This document shows, in pieces, positions 41,609-54,283 of a stretch of DNA of 64,000 nt. The notes under the pieces are model-generated. The model was not told the DNA's origin. It made no database searches and saw only the letters and a program-made list of their open reading frames with translations. The stretch is from the NCBI GenBank assembly GCA_032622095.1, contig CP136069.1, positions 15,486,450 to 15,550,449 of the forward strand, read 5' to 3'. Every line of letters starts with the position of its first letter. The stretch's first letter is position 1. Source of the DNA: Siphonodentalium dalli (taxonomy: Eukaryota > Mollusca > Scaphopoda > Gadilida > Siphonodentaliidae). The position numbers and the translations under genes are program-made.

Positions 41609-42916
41609 TTTCTTGGACTCAGAACGAATTAATTTTTAGATTGGCCAGGCGATTTGTCGGCCATGTTGTCAAAAAATAACACAAATCAACGCCACGAATC
41701 AAAAATACATGAATGTCGGGACTATCTGATAAAACAACTACAAAACTAAAAAAAAAAGTACCTTGACATAACAAAACGATCTATCAGTTCCCCAAAGATT
41801 GTACCAGTTGTACCCAAATTACAGTTGCCTGCAATCCAAATTCCGGTGATTCATGATTTTAAACTTTCGACCGCTCGTCAACAATCTACTTTATTTGTCG
41901 ATTTGTGAATTTCTCTTCCGGTATAACATGACGTAATGGATACTATTTTAACAACCTTTAGCCACATCTTCGGAATTTCCACACCAAGAGCACGTGACAT
42001 GTTATTAGTTTTTTTTATTGGGGCACACATTTCTCAGAGTAAGTTTTAATTGGCGGTAATTACAAGGAATCCCGGGTTTGGGAAATGAAAACTGAACGAA
42101 ATGTCGTTAGACCCACTATTTTTTATATGTGGGTATGTAGTTTACTCCAGACTGGGTAATTCCCAGACGTTGTCAGTTTTACGGGTGGAGTAACGATCGA
42201 TGATATGGTTATTTTCTCTGGGAAATTAACCCACTGCGCGTAGAAATCAACGACCCCCGAAAAGCTCCACAAATTGCCTCGATACATGAATCAGATTATC
42301 TACCGTTGCGTGTATCACAAATCTGTGGTTGCCGGGATTAAATCAGCTTTGTCACCGCTGGATAGACAACCACATACACAGGTTAATGGTCACTTGTAAG
42401 CCATTCTCGATAACCTTTCTGACGATAAACCTGCTCAGCTTTCAAAACCACGCCCGTGGCTGGCGTCTCTAACGTAAAGAAACATACAAGAAATATGGTA
42501 TTCATTGTGGTTTGGATACATGTATGGTATCCATGGTGGTTTGGATACATGTATGGTATCCATTGTGGTTTGGATTGTCAAACATTAACTTGCAACATGC
42601 ATTATAATCAGAATGTTTTGAATTTTGGTGCAGATCCACAAATTAAAAGGATCAAATTGATGAAGAGCGTTTATGTGCTACAACGCTTTAACGGAAAGTG
42701 TAATTGATCATATGAGTACATTATAATCGAATTACTATGGAATCAGTATGTATGTGCAAAATCATGCTTGTTGTGGCTTCACTCGCGATGCACGTGTTTT
42801 GCTAATAAGTATTTGCTTGTTAAGCTGGCAATTGGGTCAGGAAAATATATTGATAATAAATTTATGAGTAGAATCCAAGTTTGTAGCAATTACGTAATCA
42901 CATATATGTGTTTCAG
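41609..42916. other. Non-coding DNA with a 29-bp short tandem repeat at 42501-42575
   Basis: TGTGGTTTGGATACATGTATGGTATCCAT is repeated about 2.5 times. Otherwise no feature recognised. Confidence 0.6.
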
Positions 42917-43141
42917 AACTCACCTTGGTTCGCCCATTCTGGCCTGGCTGTGACGTCAACAAGGATGAAGCATAGGACAAGCCATTGTCTAGTGGACATG
43001 GCTAAACGATTCCCAGAAACTATTCGAAATGATTTTCACGTCAAGATAATAAAACTAAGAGACGAGCTATTTCCGCGCGTTTCTCATCCGGACAAAACAT
43101 GGAAATGCATGGAATTCGGAGATGTAATGCTTAATAAGTGA
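42917..43141 (+). CDS. Candidate terminal exon, unidentified protein (tentative)
   Basis: Acceptor ATATGTGTTTCAG is followed by AAC TCA CCT TGG. The frame stays open for 74 codons to TGA at 43139-43141 and includes CLVDMAKRFPETIRNDFHVK, IIKLRDELFPRVSHPDKTWK and CMEFGDVMLNK. This is strongly protein-like (charged and hydrophobic alternation, a likely helix). It could be the 3' exon of a gene that includes the frame at 41423-41608, or part of a decayed transposon. Family not recognised. Confidence 0.35.
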   Translation, partial: NSPWFAHSGLAVTSTRMKHRTSHCLVDMAKRFPETIRNDFHVKIIKLRDELFPRVSHPDKTWKCMEFGDVMLNK

Positions 43142-44925
43142 CATGGACAGATAAATCAGGATATGATTTCACTGAGTCATCCATGGTCGACAAGAACAAT
43201 GGATAAATGGGTTGCATAGCCTTTCCCACACTTATGAAGCAGCTTTGCATTTTCTCCCCGCGGGTGAATTTCATTTAAAGCCTTTGAGATGAAGGGGCGA
43301 ATTTCACAAACGGCGCGCCCGTCTTTGTTCGATAGACGATTAGCGGCTGTGAGCTCATTATGGGCATCAAGCCTGGGTGTAGTGTGCCTGTCATTTTCAT
43401 AATGGGGTCTCAATACTGCAGCGCATCATCAGACAGACTGAACTTCCCAAATGGTGAATAGTGTGATGTACGCCCATTTGGAACCTCGATTATGCAATGT
43501 GTCGTCTGTCAATTTGGAGTTATAGAGAAACCAAACCAAATAAGAAATAGAATCTACAGATATAATCTATGTGAAGAAGTTGCTATAGACATTTGATAAT
43601 AAAGAAACTTTCAAGAGAAGATGCGGTCTAAGCAGAATGAGGTCCCCCGAGGGCGAATTCGGGGTTGCGTCACTAAATTCACCCTCTGGGGACCTCATTC
43701 TGCAAATGACAGGCATACTAAACTCAGGCGCCGTCTTTATTCGACAGATGATTATCGATGTTAGCTCATTAGATAAGTAGTATACCCATGCATAGCTAAT
43801 GGGAGATGGGTGTATATTGAACATGTACAACCTTTGAAATAAATTCTCAATACTTCAAGTTAGTCTGTAAACATCCTTAATCTCTGTATAATTGAAAAAT
43901 GCAACCAATTAGAACGATCCCAAATCAGGTATTAGTCATGATCACATTTCCCGTGCATTTTTGTTAGGACCAAATCATTAAGCATATCAGTTAGCAGCAT
44001 CGGGTGCTCATCGGTTACGGGTACTCATCGGGTACTAATCGGGTACTCAGAATAATTTTTCCTCCTGGTGTATTATTTCCGCCAATGTATTATTGGTTAT
44101 ATTAGGTTATTCCTCGCGATTAAGGGGCCGACGCATGTTTTGCATATATCTAGCCAAACATTACAAGAAATTTTCTCTGGATCTATCTGGCGAAATATGT
44201 TTGAATTTCACATATCATCAGCGTTCGTAGCAGAAATATTTATATTTGTTCAAATCGCCATCAACAGAAGGAACACCAAAATATATACAGTTCCGTTCAT
44301 ATGCCAAAGATACATGTAATCAGCGCGTAAACGGTATATTGTCGTCAAGCCGTACGATGGTGTACGTAAACAAGAGCCTACTCGTGTTACAAGTGTTATG
44401 CTTCTGTTTACATAACACAGCGCAATTATATTGGCTAATCACACACAAATGGTATACCGCTCTTTATTATTTCCATATCAGGAAAACAGTAACAAATAAC
44501 GCTCTTTATATTTACCATAGCCGGATCTAAACAAAAGCCAGGTAACGTAACGTTTGAGAGACATAAAGCTCGAGCTCGGAGACCAACCACCCACCCATAA
44601 CAAACCGATTGTATACAAACACCGCTAATAATGTAAACATCCGGGCGGGCATGCGGAACGGCGCAAGATCGTAATTTCAGAATAACAGTATACAGTAATG
44701 ACCAGAATAGCTAACAAAGACATCTATCTCTCAGATAACATGACTAAAGTTTTATAAATCTGTGTTTCTTACAGTTATATACCTATAATGGGTCACAATA
44801 ATATATCATTATTTTCCAGACATCTCATAAGGTGTTTAGTTATTTATATAAAAAAATAAGCTGTAAATAGTTGACAAATGACAGAATAAATTCCATAATG
44901 GCAATGCTCCTCAAATACTATACTA
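43142..44925. other. Non-coding DNA with dispersed repeats
   Basis: 43440-43712 is a hairpin-type dispersed repeat (AGCAGAATGAGGTC..ACCCTCTGGGGACCTCATTCTGC). 44000-44052 is a degenerate (ATCGGGTACTC)n run. 44420-44520 recurs at 10930-11050 (TTGGCTAATCACACACAAATGG..CGCTCTTTAT). No gene recognised. Confidence 0.6.
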
Positions 44926-47900
44926 TAGACACTGTTGTTGTTGTTTGTGGATAGGTATGCATCTATATACAAATAGTTTGCACACAGTTTGGGCTCCTTA
45001 GTGGGTTTTAAGGGTATGGAGACAGCCCAACACCCACAGCACCCATGACAATTCAAGTTAAATTGGTATATTTAACTTGAATTGGGCCATATGACCCATT
45101 ATATGTATCTACTTCCAACACTTTTGTTGTTTGTGGATAGGTATGCATCTATGCAAATAGTTTGCATAAAGTTTGGGCTCCGCAGTGGGTTTTAAGGGTA
45201 TGGAGATTGCCCAACACCCACAGCACCCATGATAAAACCATACAGCACCCGTGCCTATGAAAACATATTTCTGAGTCAGCCATCTCTCAGACTATACCCA
45301 TTATGTAAATGATTCCACATTTCACTCTAGAATATATAGAGGCAATGGGAAAAAAATATTTGGGCACCTGAATGGGATTTTGGGCTCTATTCAGGGGGGA
45401 TATTTGATTTTTTTAATGGTTAAATTGGTATATTTAACTGGAATTTGGTCCTGTAAAGGTATATACTTCTAGTTCTTCTAGTGTTTTTGGAAATATCTGC
45501 ATCAGTATAAGAAGATTTGCAAAAGTTTGGGCTCCTTAGTGTGTTTTAAGGGTATGGAGACAGCCCAACACCCACAGCACCCATGACAATTCAAGTTAAA
45601 TTGGTATATTTAACTTGAATTGGGCCATATGACCAATTATATGTATCTACTTCCAACACTTTTGTTGTTTGTGGATAGGTATGCATCTATGCAAATGGTT
45701 TGCACAAAGTTTGGGCTCCTCAGTGGGTTTTAAGGGTATTGAGACAGCCCAACACCCACAGCACCCATGATAAAACCATACAGCACCCGTGTCTATGAAA
45801 ACATATTTCTGAGTCAGCCATCTCTCAGACTATACCCATTCTGTAAATGATTCCACATTTCACTCTAGAATATATAGAGGCAATGGGAAAAAAATATTTG
45901 GGCACCTGAATGGCATTTTGGGCTCTAGTCAGGGGGGGATATTTGTTTTTTTTAATGGTTAAATTGGTATATTTACTGGAATTGGGTCCAGTATAGGTAT
46001 ATACTTCTAGGTCTCCTAGTGTTTTTGGAAATATCTGCATCAGTATAAGAAGATTTGCAAAAGTTTGGGCTCCATAGTGGGTTTTAAGGGTATGCAGACA
46101 GCCCAACACCCACAGCACCCATGACAATTCAAGTTAAATTGGTATATTTAACTTGAATTGGGCCATATGACCAATTATATGTATCTACTTCCAACACTTT
46201 TGTTGTTTGTGGATAGGTATGCATCTATGCAAATGGTTTGCACAAAGTTTGGGCTCCTCAGTGGGTTTTAAGGGTATTGAGACAGCCCAACACCCACAGC
46301 ACCCATGATAAAACCATACAGCACCCGTGCCTATGAAAACATATTTCTGAGTCAGCCATCTCTCAGACTATACCCATTCTGTAAATGATTCCACATTTCA
46401 CTCTAGAATATATAGAGGCAATGGGAAAAAAATATTTGGGCACCTGAATGGGATTTTGGGCTCTATTCAGGGGGGATATTTGGTTTTTTTAATGGTTAAA
46501 TTGGTATATTTAACTGGAATTGGGTCCTGTAAAGGTATATACTTCTAGGTCTCCTAGTGTTTTTGGAAATATCTGCATCAGTATAAGAAGATTTGCAAAA
46601 GTTTGGGCTCCATAGTGGGTTTTAAGGGTATGCAGACAGCCCAACACCCACAGCACCCATGACAATTCAAGTTAAATTGGTATATTTAACTTGAATTGGG
46701 CCATATGACCAATTATATGTATCTACTTCCAACACTGTTGTTGTTTGTGGATAGGTATGCATCTATGCAAATGGTTTGCACAAAGTTTGGGCTCCTCAGT
46801 GGGTTTTAAGGGTATTGAGACAGCCCAACACCCACAGCACCCATGATAAAACCATACAGCACCCGTGCCTATGAAAACATATTTCTGAGTCAGCCATCTC
46901 TCAGACTATACCCATTCTTTAAATGATTCCACATTTCACTCTAGAATATATAGAGGCAATGGGAAAAAAATATTTGGGCACCTGAATGGGATTTTGGGCT
47001 CTATTCAGGGGGGATATTTGGTTTTTTTAATGGTTAAATTGGTATATTTAACTGGAATTGGGTCCTGTAAAGGTATATACTTCTAGGTCTCCTAGTGTTT
47101 TTGGAAATATCTGCATCAGTATAAGAAGATTTGCAAAAGTTTGGGCTCCTTAGTGGGTTTTAAGGGTATGGAGACAGCCCAACACCCACAGCACCCATGA
47201 CAATTCAAGTTAAATTGGTATATTTAACTTGAATTGGGCCATATGACCCATTATATGTATCTACTTCCAACACTTTTGTTGTTTGTGGATAGGTATGCAT
47301 CTATGCAAATGGTTTGCACAAAGTTTGGGCTCCTCAGCGGGTTTTAAGGGTATTGAGACAGCCCAACACCCACAGCACCCATGATAAAACCATACAGCAC
47401 CCGTGCCTATGAAAACATATTTCTGAGTCAGCCATCTCTCAGACTATACCCATTCTGTAAATGATTCCACATTTCACTCTAGAATATATAGAGGCAATGG
47501 GAAAAAAAATATTTGGGCACCTGAATGGCATTTTGGGCTCTAGTCAGGGGGGATATTTGTTTTTTTTAATGGTTAAATTGGTATATTTAACTGGAATTGG
47601 GTCCTGTATAGGTATATACTTCAAGGTCTCCTAGTGTTTTTGGAAATATCTGCATCAGTATAAGAAGATTTGCAAAAGTTTGGGCTCCTTAGTGGGTTTA
47701 AGGGTATGCAGACAGCCCAACACCCACAGCACCCATGACAATTCAAGTTAAATTGGTATATTTAACTTGATTTGGGCCATATGACCAATTATATGTATCT
47801 ACTTCCAACACTTTTGTTGTTTGTGGATAGGTATGCATCTATGCAAATGGTTTGCACAAAGTTTGGGCTCCTCAGTGGGTTTTAAGGGTATTGAGACTGC

Positions 47901-49441
47901 CCAACACCCACAGCACCCTTGATAAAACCATACAGCACCCGTGCCTATGAAAACATATTTCTGAGTCAGCCATCTCTCAGACTATACCCATTCTGTAAAT
48001 GATTCCACATTTCACTCTAGAATATATAGAGGCAATGGGAAAAAAATATTTGGGCACCTGAATGGCATTTTGGGCTCTATTCAGGGGGGATATTTGGTTT
48101 TTTTAATAGTTAAATTGGTATATTTAACTGGAATTGGGTCCTGTAAAGGTATATACTTCTAGGTCTCCTAGTGTTTTTGGAAATATCTGCATCAGTATAA
48201 GAAGATTTGCTAAAGTTTAGGCTCCTTAGTGGGTTTTAAGGGTATGGAGACAGCCCAACACCCACAGCACCCATGACAATTCAAGTTAAATTGGTATATT
48301 TAACTTGAATTGGGCCATATGACCCATTATATGTATCTACTTCCAACACTTTTGTTGTTTGTGGATAGGTATGCATCTATGCAAATGGTTTGCACAAAGT
48401 TTGGGCTCCTCAGTGGGTTTTATGGGTATTGAGACAGCCCAACACCCACAGCACCCATGATAAAACCATACAGCACCCGTGCCTATGCAAACATTTTTCT
48501 GAGTCAGCCATCTCTCAGACTATACCCATTCTGTAAATGATTCCACATTTCACTCTAGAATATATAGAGGCAATGGGAAAAAAATATTTGGGCACCTGAA
48601 TGGGATTTTGGGCTCTAGTCAGGGGGGATATTTGTTTTTTTTTAATGGTTAAATTGGTATATTTAACTGGAATTGGGTCCTGTATAGGTATATACTTCTA
48701 GGTCACCTAGTGTTTTTGGAAATATCTGCATCAGTATAAGAAGATTTGCAAAAGTTTGGGCTCCTTAGTGGGTTTAGGGGTATGCAGACAGCCCAACACC
48801 CACAGCACCCATGACAATTCAAGTTAAATTGGTATATTTAACTTGAATTGGGCCATATGACCCATTATATGTATCTACTTCCAACACTTTTGTTGTTTGT
48901 GGATAGGTATGCATCTATGCAAATGGTTTGCACAAAGTTTGGGCTCCTCAGTGGGTTTTAAGGGTATTGAGACTGCCCAACACCCACAGCACCCATGATA
49001 AAACCATACAGCACCCGTGCCTATGAAAACATATTTCTGAGTCAGCCATCTCTCAGACTATACCCATTCTGTAAATGATTCCACATTTCACTCTAGAATA
49101 TATAGAGGCAATGGGAAAAAAAATATTTGGGCACCTGAATGGCATTTTGGGCTCTAGTCAGGGGGGATATTTGTTTTTTTTAATGGTTAAATTGGTATAT
49201 TTAACTGGAATTGGGTCCTGTATAGGTATATACTTCAAGGTCAGCCATCTCTCAGACTATATCCATTCTGAAAAGGATTCCACAGTTCACTTTAAAATAT
49301 ATAGAGGCAATGGGAAAAAATTATTTGGGCATCTGAATGGGATTTTTGGCTTTGGTCAGGGGGAGGGGAATATTTGAGTTTTTTAATGGTCAAGTTGAGC
49401 CCTGTGACCCATTATAGGTATCTACTTCTATGTCTCTTACT
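44926..49441. repeat. Satellite-like tandem array, unit about 538 bp, eight copies
   Basis: GACAATTCAAGTTAAATTGG recurs at about 45047, 45587, 46124, 46661, 47200, 47737, 48275 and 48814, giving intervals of 537-540 bp. Each unit holds two related half-blocks (GTTTGGGCTCC..GGGTTTTAAGGGTAT..GACAGCCCAACACCCACAGC), one followed by a palindrome around AATTCAAGTTAAAT..ATTTAACTTGAATT and the other by AAAACCATACAGCACCCGTG. Units are highly similar. The last, divergent unit (from about 49232) is broken by the hAT-like insertion and resumes at 50650. Confidence 0.96.
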
Positions 49442-50649
49442 CAGGGATGTGGCTAGAGGGTCTCCGCTGGGGGGTGTCCACCTTGGGAATTTCCAACTGC
49501 ACCCCCCCCCCCTTGAGTCTGAATCACACCAACACAACTTTTTGCATAATTCCATTTGTACCACCCCCTCCCCCCTTGAGTCGGAATCGCACCAACACAA
49601 CTTTTTGCATTCCGTTTGCACCCCCCCTTGAGTCGGAATCACACCAACACAACTTTTTGCATGATTCCATTTGACCCCCCCCCCCCTTGTACCTCATGCT
49701 CATGCCTAATTTACTATATATTCATAAGCCATGCTTCTATTTTCCCAGTATGAGAACATTAAGATATTTTAACCTGAAAATTGCCCCCAAAAAAAACAAC
49801 TAGTGATCTAATTCCAGACAAATGCACACAGCTGCCGACAACAGACCAGGAAACACCGGGCCGACCATGGTTGTTTGGCCCGGTGTGAGAAAATTTTGTA
49901 AACTATATACAAGAAAATCGCAAATCCTAGCATCTAGACTGGCCTCAACTGAAGCTTTCCTAGTGTTGGAAATTTCAAACCTCATGCCCCCCCTCAGGTT
50001 GGAAAATTCTTCAACTGATGACCATTTATGTCTACAAGTTTGACCAAATGTAGTAAAATATTGTTTTGCTAAACTAATTAGCAGTTTTGTATTGGCCATG
50101 TGGATGGGGCAATGACACACCGGGCCGACCATGGTTCGGCCCGGTGTGCGAAAATTTTGAAATCTGAACAAGAAAATCGCAAAATCCTAACATCTAGACT
50201 AGCCTCAAGCCTTAATACTGTTGGAAATTTCAAACCCCAATTCAAATTCCAATGACAATGTTGACCAATTGTATGACAATATTGTTTTCTTAAATTAACT
50301 AGAAGTTTTTGACTGGCCACGGGGGAGGGACCAGGACACAAGCTTTCCAAGTGTTGGAAATTTCCAACCTGTCACCCCCCTAAAGTTGGAAAATTTCCAA
50401 CTGATGTCCATTTCTGTCAAAATTTTTGACCAAAAATAGGAACATATGCAAATATTGGTCGAAAAACAATAAATTCCCCCCAATAAATTGTTTTATAATC
50501 AAACTACAAGAACATTTTCAACCTACATGTATTGTTGGTGTGAAATTTCGTTGTGGCAGGTATGAAATTTCCAACTATTGAAAATATAGCTCTCTGCTGG
50601 GGGGTGAGACACCCCCCTCCCCACACCCCCCCCTCTAGCCACATCCCTG
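49442..50649. mobile_element. hAT-like non-autonomous transposon inserted in the satellite
   Basis: Perfect 19-bp inverted ends CAGGGATGTGGCTAGAGGG, with the 8-bp duplication CTCTTACT at 49434-49441 and 50650-50657. CAGGG ends and an 8-bp duplication define hAT. The interior holds a three-unit C-rich repeat (about 49500-49688), two GGCCGACCATGGTT..GGCCCGGTGTG blocks and GTTGGAAATTTCCAACC words. No transposase. Confidence 0.92.
49500..49688. repeat. Three-unit repeat (about 60 bp) with poly-C spacers inside the hAT-like element
   Basis: CTTGAGTCGGAATC.CACCAACACAACTTTTTGCAT is repeated three times, separated by C-rich runs. It produces false open frames on both strands. Confidence 0.9.
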
Positions 50650-50965
50650 CTCTTACTAGTAGTGTTTTTGGAAAGATGTGCATCAGTATAAGAAGGTTTG
50701 CAAAAGTTTGGGCACCTGGGAGTGATTTAATGGTGAGCAGGTGGCACAACACCAGTCGTAATGAATTTCGAAGTACAATTGCTAGTCGCGCTCGTACCGT
50801 GCGCAACTCTGGGAGCAAATGTACGCTAAGTTTACTGAGACTGGCACAACACCAACAGCACCCATGATAAATCATACAGCTCCCTTGTCTTTAAAATCAT
50901 ATTTGGGCTCAGGTGAAGGACAAAATATGTTTTTTAATATTAATGTCGGTATATTTAACTTGAAT
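50650..50965. repeat. Divergent continuation of the 538-bp satellite
   Basis: AGTGTTTTTGGAAAGATGTG, CATCAGTATAAGAAGGTTTG, ACACCAACAGCACCCATGAT and TATTTAACTTGAATTGGGCC all match satellite units in order. A short unrelated stretch lies at about 50755-50830. Confidence 0.85.
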
Positions 50966-51890
50966 TGGGCCATGTAAACCGGGGTATTCTATACACTCAG
51001 GGGGGATACCCTGGGTAATCTATACAATCAGGGTGTTACCTTCCTGTACGCTATTCGTTTAGGCCCATATAGAGCTTATTTAAGTTTTCAAATATTGCCA
51101 ACATGAGCTTATTTCGCGCAATTTTAAAATAAGCTCAGTTTCACATAAACAGACTGTTACTTGGTGTTCATATTCAGATAGTTCTCAGGTGTCCAATCTC
51201 AAATACCGACCTCGTCGCCATCCGTATACTACCGATTACGTCGACAAAACGATGGCAAATAATTTAAGATAATAATATATTGGGATATCAAATCGTGTAA
51301 TATAGTAGTGTCTTAAAATATGACAATTATATTTCCAAGAATAAATAAACAAAAAATGTGAAGATGACAACAAATATTTAACAAGACAGTCAATGACTGT
51401 GGGTAGCTCACCAGACTGTAAAGACTGAGAAGAATGGGACTCTGAAGACTACAAGAGTCAGTACGTGACAATATCACTTAAGACAAGTAGTTATAAGCAT
51501 GGACATAGATGGAGGTTCTCCGATGAGCAGGGCTCTTCAACTTGAAATTTATAATTGCACACCACTGACAAATCTCCAACCTCTTACATTTTACAGAAGA
51601 CAACCATACCACAGTACTAAGTTCACAGAAATCATTTTGCACACCCCTCTTAGGTTGAATTTTACAACTAGTACAAGGATATAGGAGAGTTAAATCTCTT
51701 ATCTCTGCCCCTATTAGAACAAATGTGAATCCCCATCTATGAGATCCATTCATCTAGTAATATCAATATACCCCCCCCCCCCCCAATATACAATAGGGTA
51801 TGATTTCACCTGGATAAGTGGTACGTGGTTAAGAAAATAATATTGGAACAGCCAAGTCTGTATTTAGTATGTCTGATCTTTGCAGAATGA
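50966..51890. other. Non-coding DNA, no feature recognised
   Basis: Contains a C14 tract near 51771 and fragments of the AATAAGC-type family (about 51055-51130). No gene recognised. Confidence 0.45.
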
Positions 51891-52840
51891 GGTCCACAAA
51901 AGGTGAATTTAATGACACTATTCCCCAAGGTGGAAAAGCATCAACGAATTCACCCTATGGGGACCTCATTTCCTAAAATGACCCAATTTGAACAAATCTG
52001 AACCCGGTCACCCAAGGCCCATCCATAACAACTATAAGCTAATATAGGCTCAATGGGTCTTGAGAAGAAATTTTAAGATTTACTATGGAGGGAAAGAGTT
52101 ATGGCCCTAGCTTCGCACCTATTTGATATGATGAACTTATTTGAAAAAATCTGATTGTGAGTCACCTAGGGAACATGCACACTGAAATATATAAACATAT
52201 TTGGTCTTTAATATGGAGAAGAAAACAATTGTTGATAGACGGATGGATAGACATCCCAACAGACAGACGAGTGGAAGGACCGCCTGACAGACATAAGACA
52301 CATTCAATCCAATATACCCCCCCCCAATGTTTCTTTGAAAAATCAGGGTATGATTTCATCTGGATAAGCGGTGGTTAAGAAAATAATATGCCAGCCATGT
52401 CTGCATATAGTGTGTCAGACATTTGCTGAATGAGGTCCCCAAATGGTGAATTTAATGACAATATTCCGCAAGGTGTGCTAGCATCACCAGATTCATCCTC
52501 AGTCTGATTAGGCCTCACCAGCCATGGGAAACCTATATAGGAACAGATTTAAGTTCTAAAGTTGAAGTTTGTAATGCACACCCATTGAGCACCTCAATTA
52601 TGCATTTTATCTTCTGCAAATTAAGGGGGTGGCGGCATAGAAACTGAACAGAAGGGAAAAAGTAAAAAAGTAACTAAAACAAAATTTCAATTTGATACTT
52701 AAGATACTTCCCAGAAGATGATGCCTAAGCAGAATTAGGTCCATGGAGGGTGTATTTGGTAATGCTAGCCTGCTGTACAGGGTTGCAACACTAAATTAAC
52801 CCTCTGGGGACCTCATTATGCAAATGTCAGACACTAAATT
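51888..52840. repeat. Cluster of hairpin-type and ATGGCCCT-type dispersed repeats
   Basis: Three GCAGAATGAGGTCC..GGTGAATTTA / TTCACCCT.TGGGGACCTCAT hairpins (51888-51980, about 52425-52505, 52725-52820). Between them is a copy of a long repeat with TTTGAACAAATCTGAA.., GTTATGGCCCTAGCTTCGCA and a GACGGATGGATAGACA tail (about 51985-52275). The same long repeat is at 53260-53620. Confidence 0.75.
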
Positions 52841-53259
52841 CAGGCAGTTTGTTTAAAATTGCTAGCAGTAATGTTTACACAAGCTGCCAGATGACATTTT
52901 ATTGTAATCTAGATTAATGACACGTGTCTCTCTCTCTGTCTATCCACAAAGATATATCTGCAACTTTAATAGAACAGGTATTAAAGTTGGAAGCTGGAGA
53001 TGATATCCGTTGGAAGGGATGTTGGTTGGGTGCAGGCCACTGCAGGGTGGGGTGGGTCTGGGCCATATGGGATGGGGGATGGGTAATGGAATATTTCTGT
53101 AATTTCATTAAAGATTAAAGTTTCATAACTCTGCAGATGTTATAATGGTGTCACTTTTTTCAAATTTTATAAAATGTTTAAAAACTAATTTTTTTGTTTG
53201 TTAAATTGAGCAAGGTGAAAATTCAAAAAATCTTAATTAAATTTTTGTTTTTAGTTACG

Positions 53260-53620
53260 TCACTGGCTCCGCCCACATTCGATCCAGTGACCTCATTTGA
53301 ACAAATCTGAATAACAGTCCCCCAAGGACCCTTTGTATCAAATAAGAACCCATTCGGCCCAATGAAATTTGAGAAGTCGTTGTAAGAATTACTATGGTGG
53401 CAAAGAGTTATGGCCCTGGCTTCGCAACTATTTGACTCAGTGTCCTCATTTGAACAAATTTGAATGAGAGTCACCTAGGAAACATACACACCAAATATGA
53501 ACCCATTCGGTTTCATGGTTCCAGAGGAGAAGATGTTCAAAGAATTGTAGACGGACGGATGGACGGGCGACGGACGAAGAGTGGTGACACTAGCTCCACC
53601 GGAGACTTCGTCTCAGGTGA
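53260..53620. repeat. Dispersed repeat ending in (GGAC)n and an AGGTGAGCTAA palindrome
   Basis: Two internal copies of CAGTG.CCTCATTTGAACAAAT..TGAAT and GAACCCATTCGG are followed by GACGGACGGATGGACGGGCG and TAGCTCCACCGGAGACTTCG-TCTCAGGTGAGCTAA. This kind of tail is common in molluscan genomes (my recollection of repeats of this kind), which is the main basis for the taxonomic guess. Confidence 0.75.
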
Positions 53621-53849
53621 GCTAATAAAAACGTGAGACAACCAGCCCCGGAAAATCTGGACAACCCACCCTAACATACGCCCGCGCGAGTTGTCCCTGT
53701 GGTCCCGATTCGGTCTGTAGTCAGATGTACTATATACACATGTATATACAGGAACGGGACCATCCGCCCCAGGCACAACCGACACCAAGCGACCCGGAAC
53801 AACCCGACCCAATTAAAGTACGAACTATGTTTTGGTTTAAACCTTTAAT

Positions 53850-54280
53850 TAAATTAGGATAAGATATGGTAAATTTTAGTTGTGATACACTGCATGGACA
53901 TAATTATATCGTATTCTGTATGAAATATGAAGAATATTTTAATATGAATATATACGGAAGTACAACATATGTATATGAAAAAGGAATGTATAGTACATGT
54001 ATATGCTACTTCACAGCCTGTTCTCGGGAAAATAGCCACACTCCCGGCTTATTTTAATGAGCGAAATAAGCTCATATCAATATAGGCTCTGTGTGGAGAT
54101 AAACGTACACTATGGGAGTACATGTATGGTTTCCATAAAAATAAGCACGTAACGGTCTTATTTTAATGAGCGATATAAGCCCCTATTGGTATTATTTAAT
54201 CACAATATACGCTCTATATGGACCTAAAACTCAGTTTATAAAACAGTCCAATATGGGACTATCTCCCATATTGTCATTAT
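53850..54280. repeat. Fragments of the palindromic AATAAGC family
   Basis: CTGTTCTCGGGAAAATAGCC..CTTATTTTAATGAGCGAAATAAGCTCATAT appears at about 54017-54080 and again at 54140-54190. No gene recognised. Confidence 0.65.
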
Positions 54281-54283
54281 TAA

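Noticed and set aside
49412-49674. Overlapping frames on both strands in the C-rich region
   Set aside because: They are translations of a three-unit repeat inside the hAT-like element.
50504-50875. Frames of over 100 codons on both strands
   Set aside because: They span the hAT terminus and the satellite junction, so the apparent peptides are chimeras of two repeats.
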